Shown here piece by piece: positions 8,144 through 9,124 of a stretch of 9,124 bases of DNA. Within the stretch, counting starts at the first letter, position 1, and the number at the start of each line of letters is the position of its first letter. Source of the DNA: DASYQD01 sp036005845 (GTDB taxonomy: Bacteria; Acidobacteriota; Thermoanaerobaculia; Multivoradales; JAIOJS01); NCBI GenBank assembly GCA_036005845.1, contig DASYQD010000151.1:1-9124 (forward strand), given 5' to 3'. The position numbers and the translations under genes were made by a program. The notes under the pieces are model-generated. The model did no database searches. It was not told where the DNA came from and saw only the letters and a program-made list of their open reading frames with translations.

Positions 8144-9124
8144 ATGGTGGTTGAGTCCGTGGCGCTCGAAGCCCCGGCGGCGCCGGCTCAGCTCGAGCCG
8201 CTGGCGCAGCCGCAGCGGCAGCTCCTCGAGGAGCGGGTGCCGGTGCGCATCGGCGTCGTCGGCACCGGATCGCTGGGGCGCCATCACGTGCGCATCCTCG
8301 CCTCGCTGCCGGGAGCGGAGCTGGTCGGCATCCACGACGCGCGGCCGGAGGTGGCGGCGGAGCTCGCGGCCACCCACGGCACGGTGGCATTCCCCGACGT
8401 CGACGCGCTCGCCGCGCAGGTCGACGCCATGGTCGTCGCCGTGCCCACCAGCGAGCACGCGCGCATCGGCGCGCCGCTGCTCGCCGCCGGCACGCACGTG
8501 CTGGTGGAGAAGCCGATCGCCGGCTCCCTCGAGGAGGCCGACGAGCTGCTCGCCGCGGCCGCGGCAGGCGGGGGCCACAACGTCTTCGCCGTCGGCCATG
8601 TCGAGTTCTACAACCCGGCGGTGCAGGCGCTGCTCGGCGCCGGCGCCGCGCCGCGCTTCGTCGAGGTCGAGCGCCTCGGCGTCTTCTCGCCGCGCAGCCT
8701 CGACGTCGACGTCGTGCTCGACCTCATGATCCACGACCTGCAGATCCTCCACGCGCTCGATCCCAGCGAGGTCGCCGAGGTGCGCGCCACCGGCATCAAC
8801 GTGCTGTCGCCGCGCATCGACATCGCCAACGTGCGGCTGGAGCTGGAGTCGGGCTGCACGGCGAACCTGACCGCCTCGCGCGTCTCCGCCGAGCGGGTGC
8901 GCAAGCTGCGCGCCTTCTCGCCGCGCGGCTACTTCTCGCTCGACTACCAGGCGCAGGAGATCAAGGGCTACCGGCTCGAGGGCGTCGAGGGCGCTCCGCA
9001 GATCGTGCGCGCCGACCTGCCGGTCGAGCCCGCCGAGCCGCTGCGCCGCGAGCTCGAGGCTTTCCTGCGCGCCTGCCGCGGCGAACCGACCGCGCTGGTG
9101 CGCGGCGAGGAGGGCAGGCGGGCG
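8144..9124 (+). CDS. Gfo/Idh/MocA-family oxidoreductase of the lipid A locus, candidate GnnA (3' truncated)
   Basis: An open frame of 327 codons that runs off the window end. It has the NAD(P)-binding motif GVVGTGSLG (37-45), the EKP motif of the family (122-124) and the DLMIHDL segment (193-199), with D193 and H197 in the usual catalytic positions. GHVEFYNPAV (151-160) resembles the GHxERFNP segment of oxidoreductases found beside lpxA or lpxB. In Acidithiobacillus ferrooxidans the corresponding gene between lpxA and lpxB, gnnA, oxidises the 3-OH of UDP-GlcNAc, and the aminotransferase GnnB then makes UDP-GlcNAc3N. That role is inferred here from family and position; no gnnB is visible, so no symbol is given. 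The start is uncertain: ATG 8144 follows lpxA by 6 bases but lacks a good ribosome site and adds a 34-residue Ala/Gln/Pro-rich extension. GTG 8243, preceded by GAGGAG (8228-8233) at 9 bases, would begin exactly at the Rossmann strand. Confidence 0.88.
   Translation, partial: MVVESVALEAPAAPAQLEPLAQPQRQLLEERVPVRIGVVGTGSLGRHHVRILASLPGAELVGIHDARPEVAAELAATHGTVAFPDVDALAAQVDAMVVAVPTSEHARIGAPLLAAGTHVLVEKPIAGSLEEADELLAAAAAGGGHNVFAVGHVEFYNPAVQALLGAGAAPRFVEVERLGVFSPRSLDVDVVLDLMIHDLQILHALDPSEVAEVRATGINVLSPRIDIANVRLELESGCTANLTASRVSAERVRKLRAFSPRGYFSLDYQAQEIKGYRLEGVEGAPQIVRADLPVEPAEPLRRELEAFLRACRGEPTALVRGEEGRRA

Noticed and set aside
7139..8752. Minus-strand open frame (537 codons) opposite fabZ, lpxA and the oxidoreductase
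   Set aside because: Same composition effect: repetitive acidic/basic translation, crosses three genes on the other strand, no recognisable motif.

Overview
The window reads as a GC-rich, fully co-directional piece of chromosome from a diderm (outer-membrane) bacterium. All eight genes lie on the + strand and code for lipoprotein sorting, proteolysis, outer-membrane protein assembly and lipid A synthesis. Third codon positions are almost all G or C. The gene order lolD, bamA, skp, lpxD, fabZ, lpxA, Gfo/Idh-type oxidoreductase is known from Acidobacteriota and Deltaproteobacteria-like lineages. A ClpC-type unfoldase in a lipid A-making organism fits Acidobacteriota best, but this is inference from gene content and not a phylogenetic placement.

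Layout: (1) 1-113, the C-terminal end of an ABC-transporter ATPase, probably LolD. (2) 141-2561, clpC, a complete two-ring AAA+ unfoldase. (3) 2562-2689, the only real intergenic gap, which holds a perfect inverted repeat, a short direct repeat, a possible -10 element and a Shine-Dalgarno sequence. (4) 2690-5167, bamA, with five POTRA domains and a beta-barrel. (5) 5193-5780, skp/ompH. (6) 5791-6843, lpxD. (7) 6840-7319, fabZ. (8) 7316-8137, lpxA. (9) 8144-9124, a Gfo/Idh/MocA oxidoreductase that runs off the end of the window and is a candidate GnnA.

How the genes fit together: LolD would power lipoprotein release from the inner membrane, and Skp would escort barrel proteins to BamA for insertion. 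FabZ sits at the branch where (R)-3-hydroxyacyl-ACP is either turned into fatty acid or taken by LpxA and LpxD for lipid A. The lpxD-fabZ and fabZ-lpxA junctions are both 4-base GTGA overlaps, which suggests translational coupling. A GnnA-like oxidoreductase right after lpxA raises the possibility that the lipid A sugar is a 3-amino (GlcNAc3N) type with amide-linked chains. The partner aminotransferase GnnB is not in view.

I see no mobile element, CRISPR array, tRNA or rRNA, and no clearly novel system. The points most worth following are the GnnA/LpxA pairing, the placement of clpC between lolD and bamA, the uncertain bamA start with its structured leader, and a GGTAGGATC motif shared by the clpC and bamA upstream regions.
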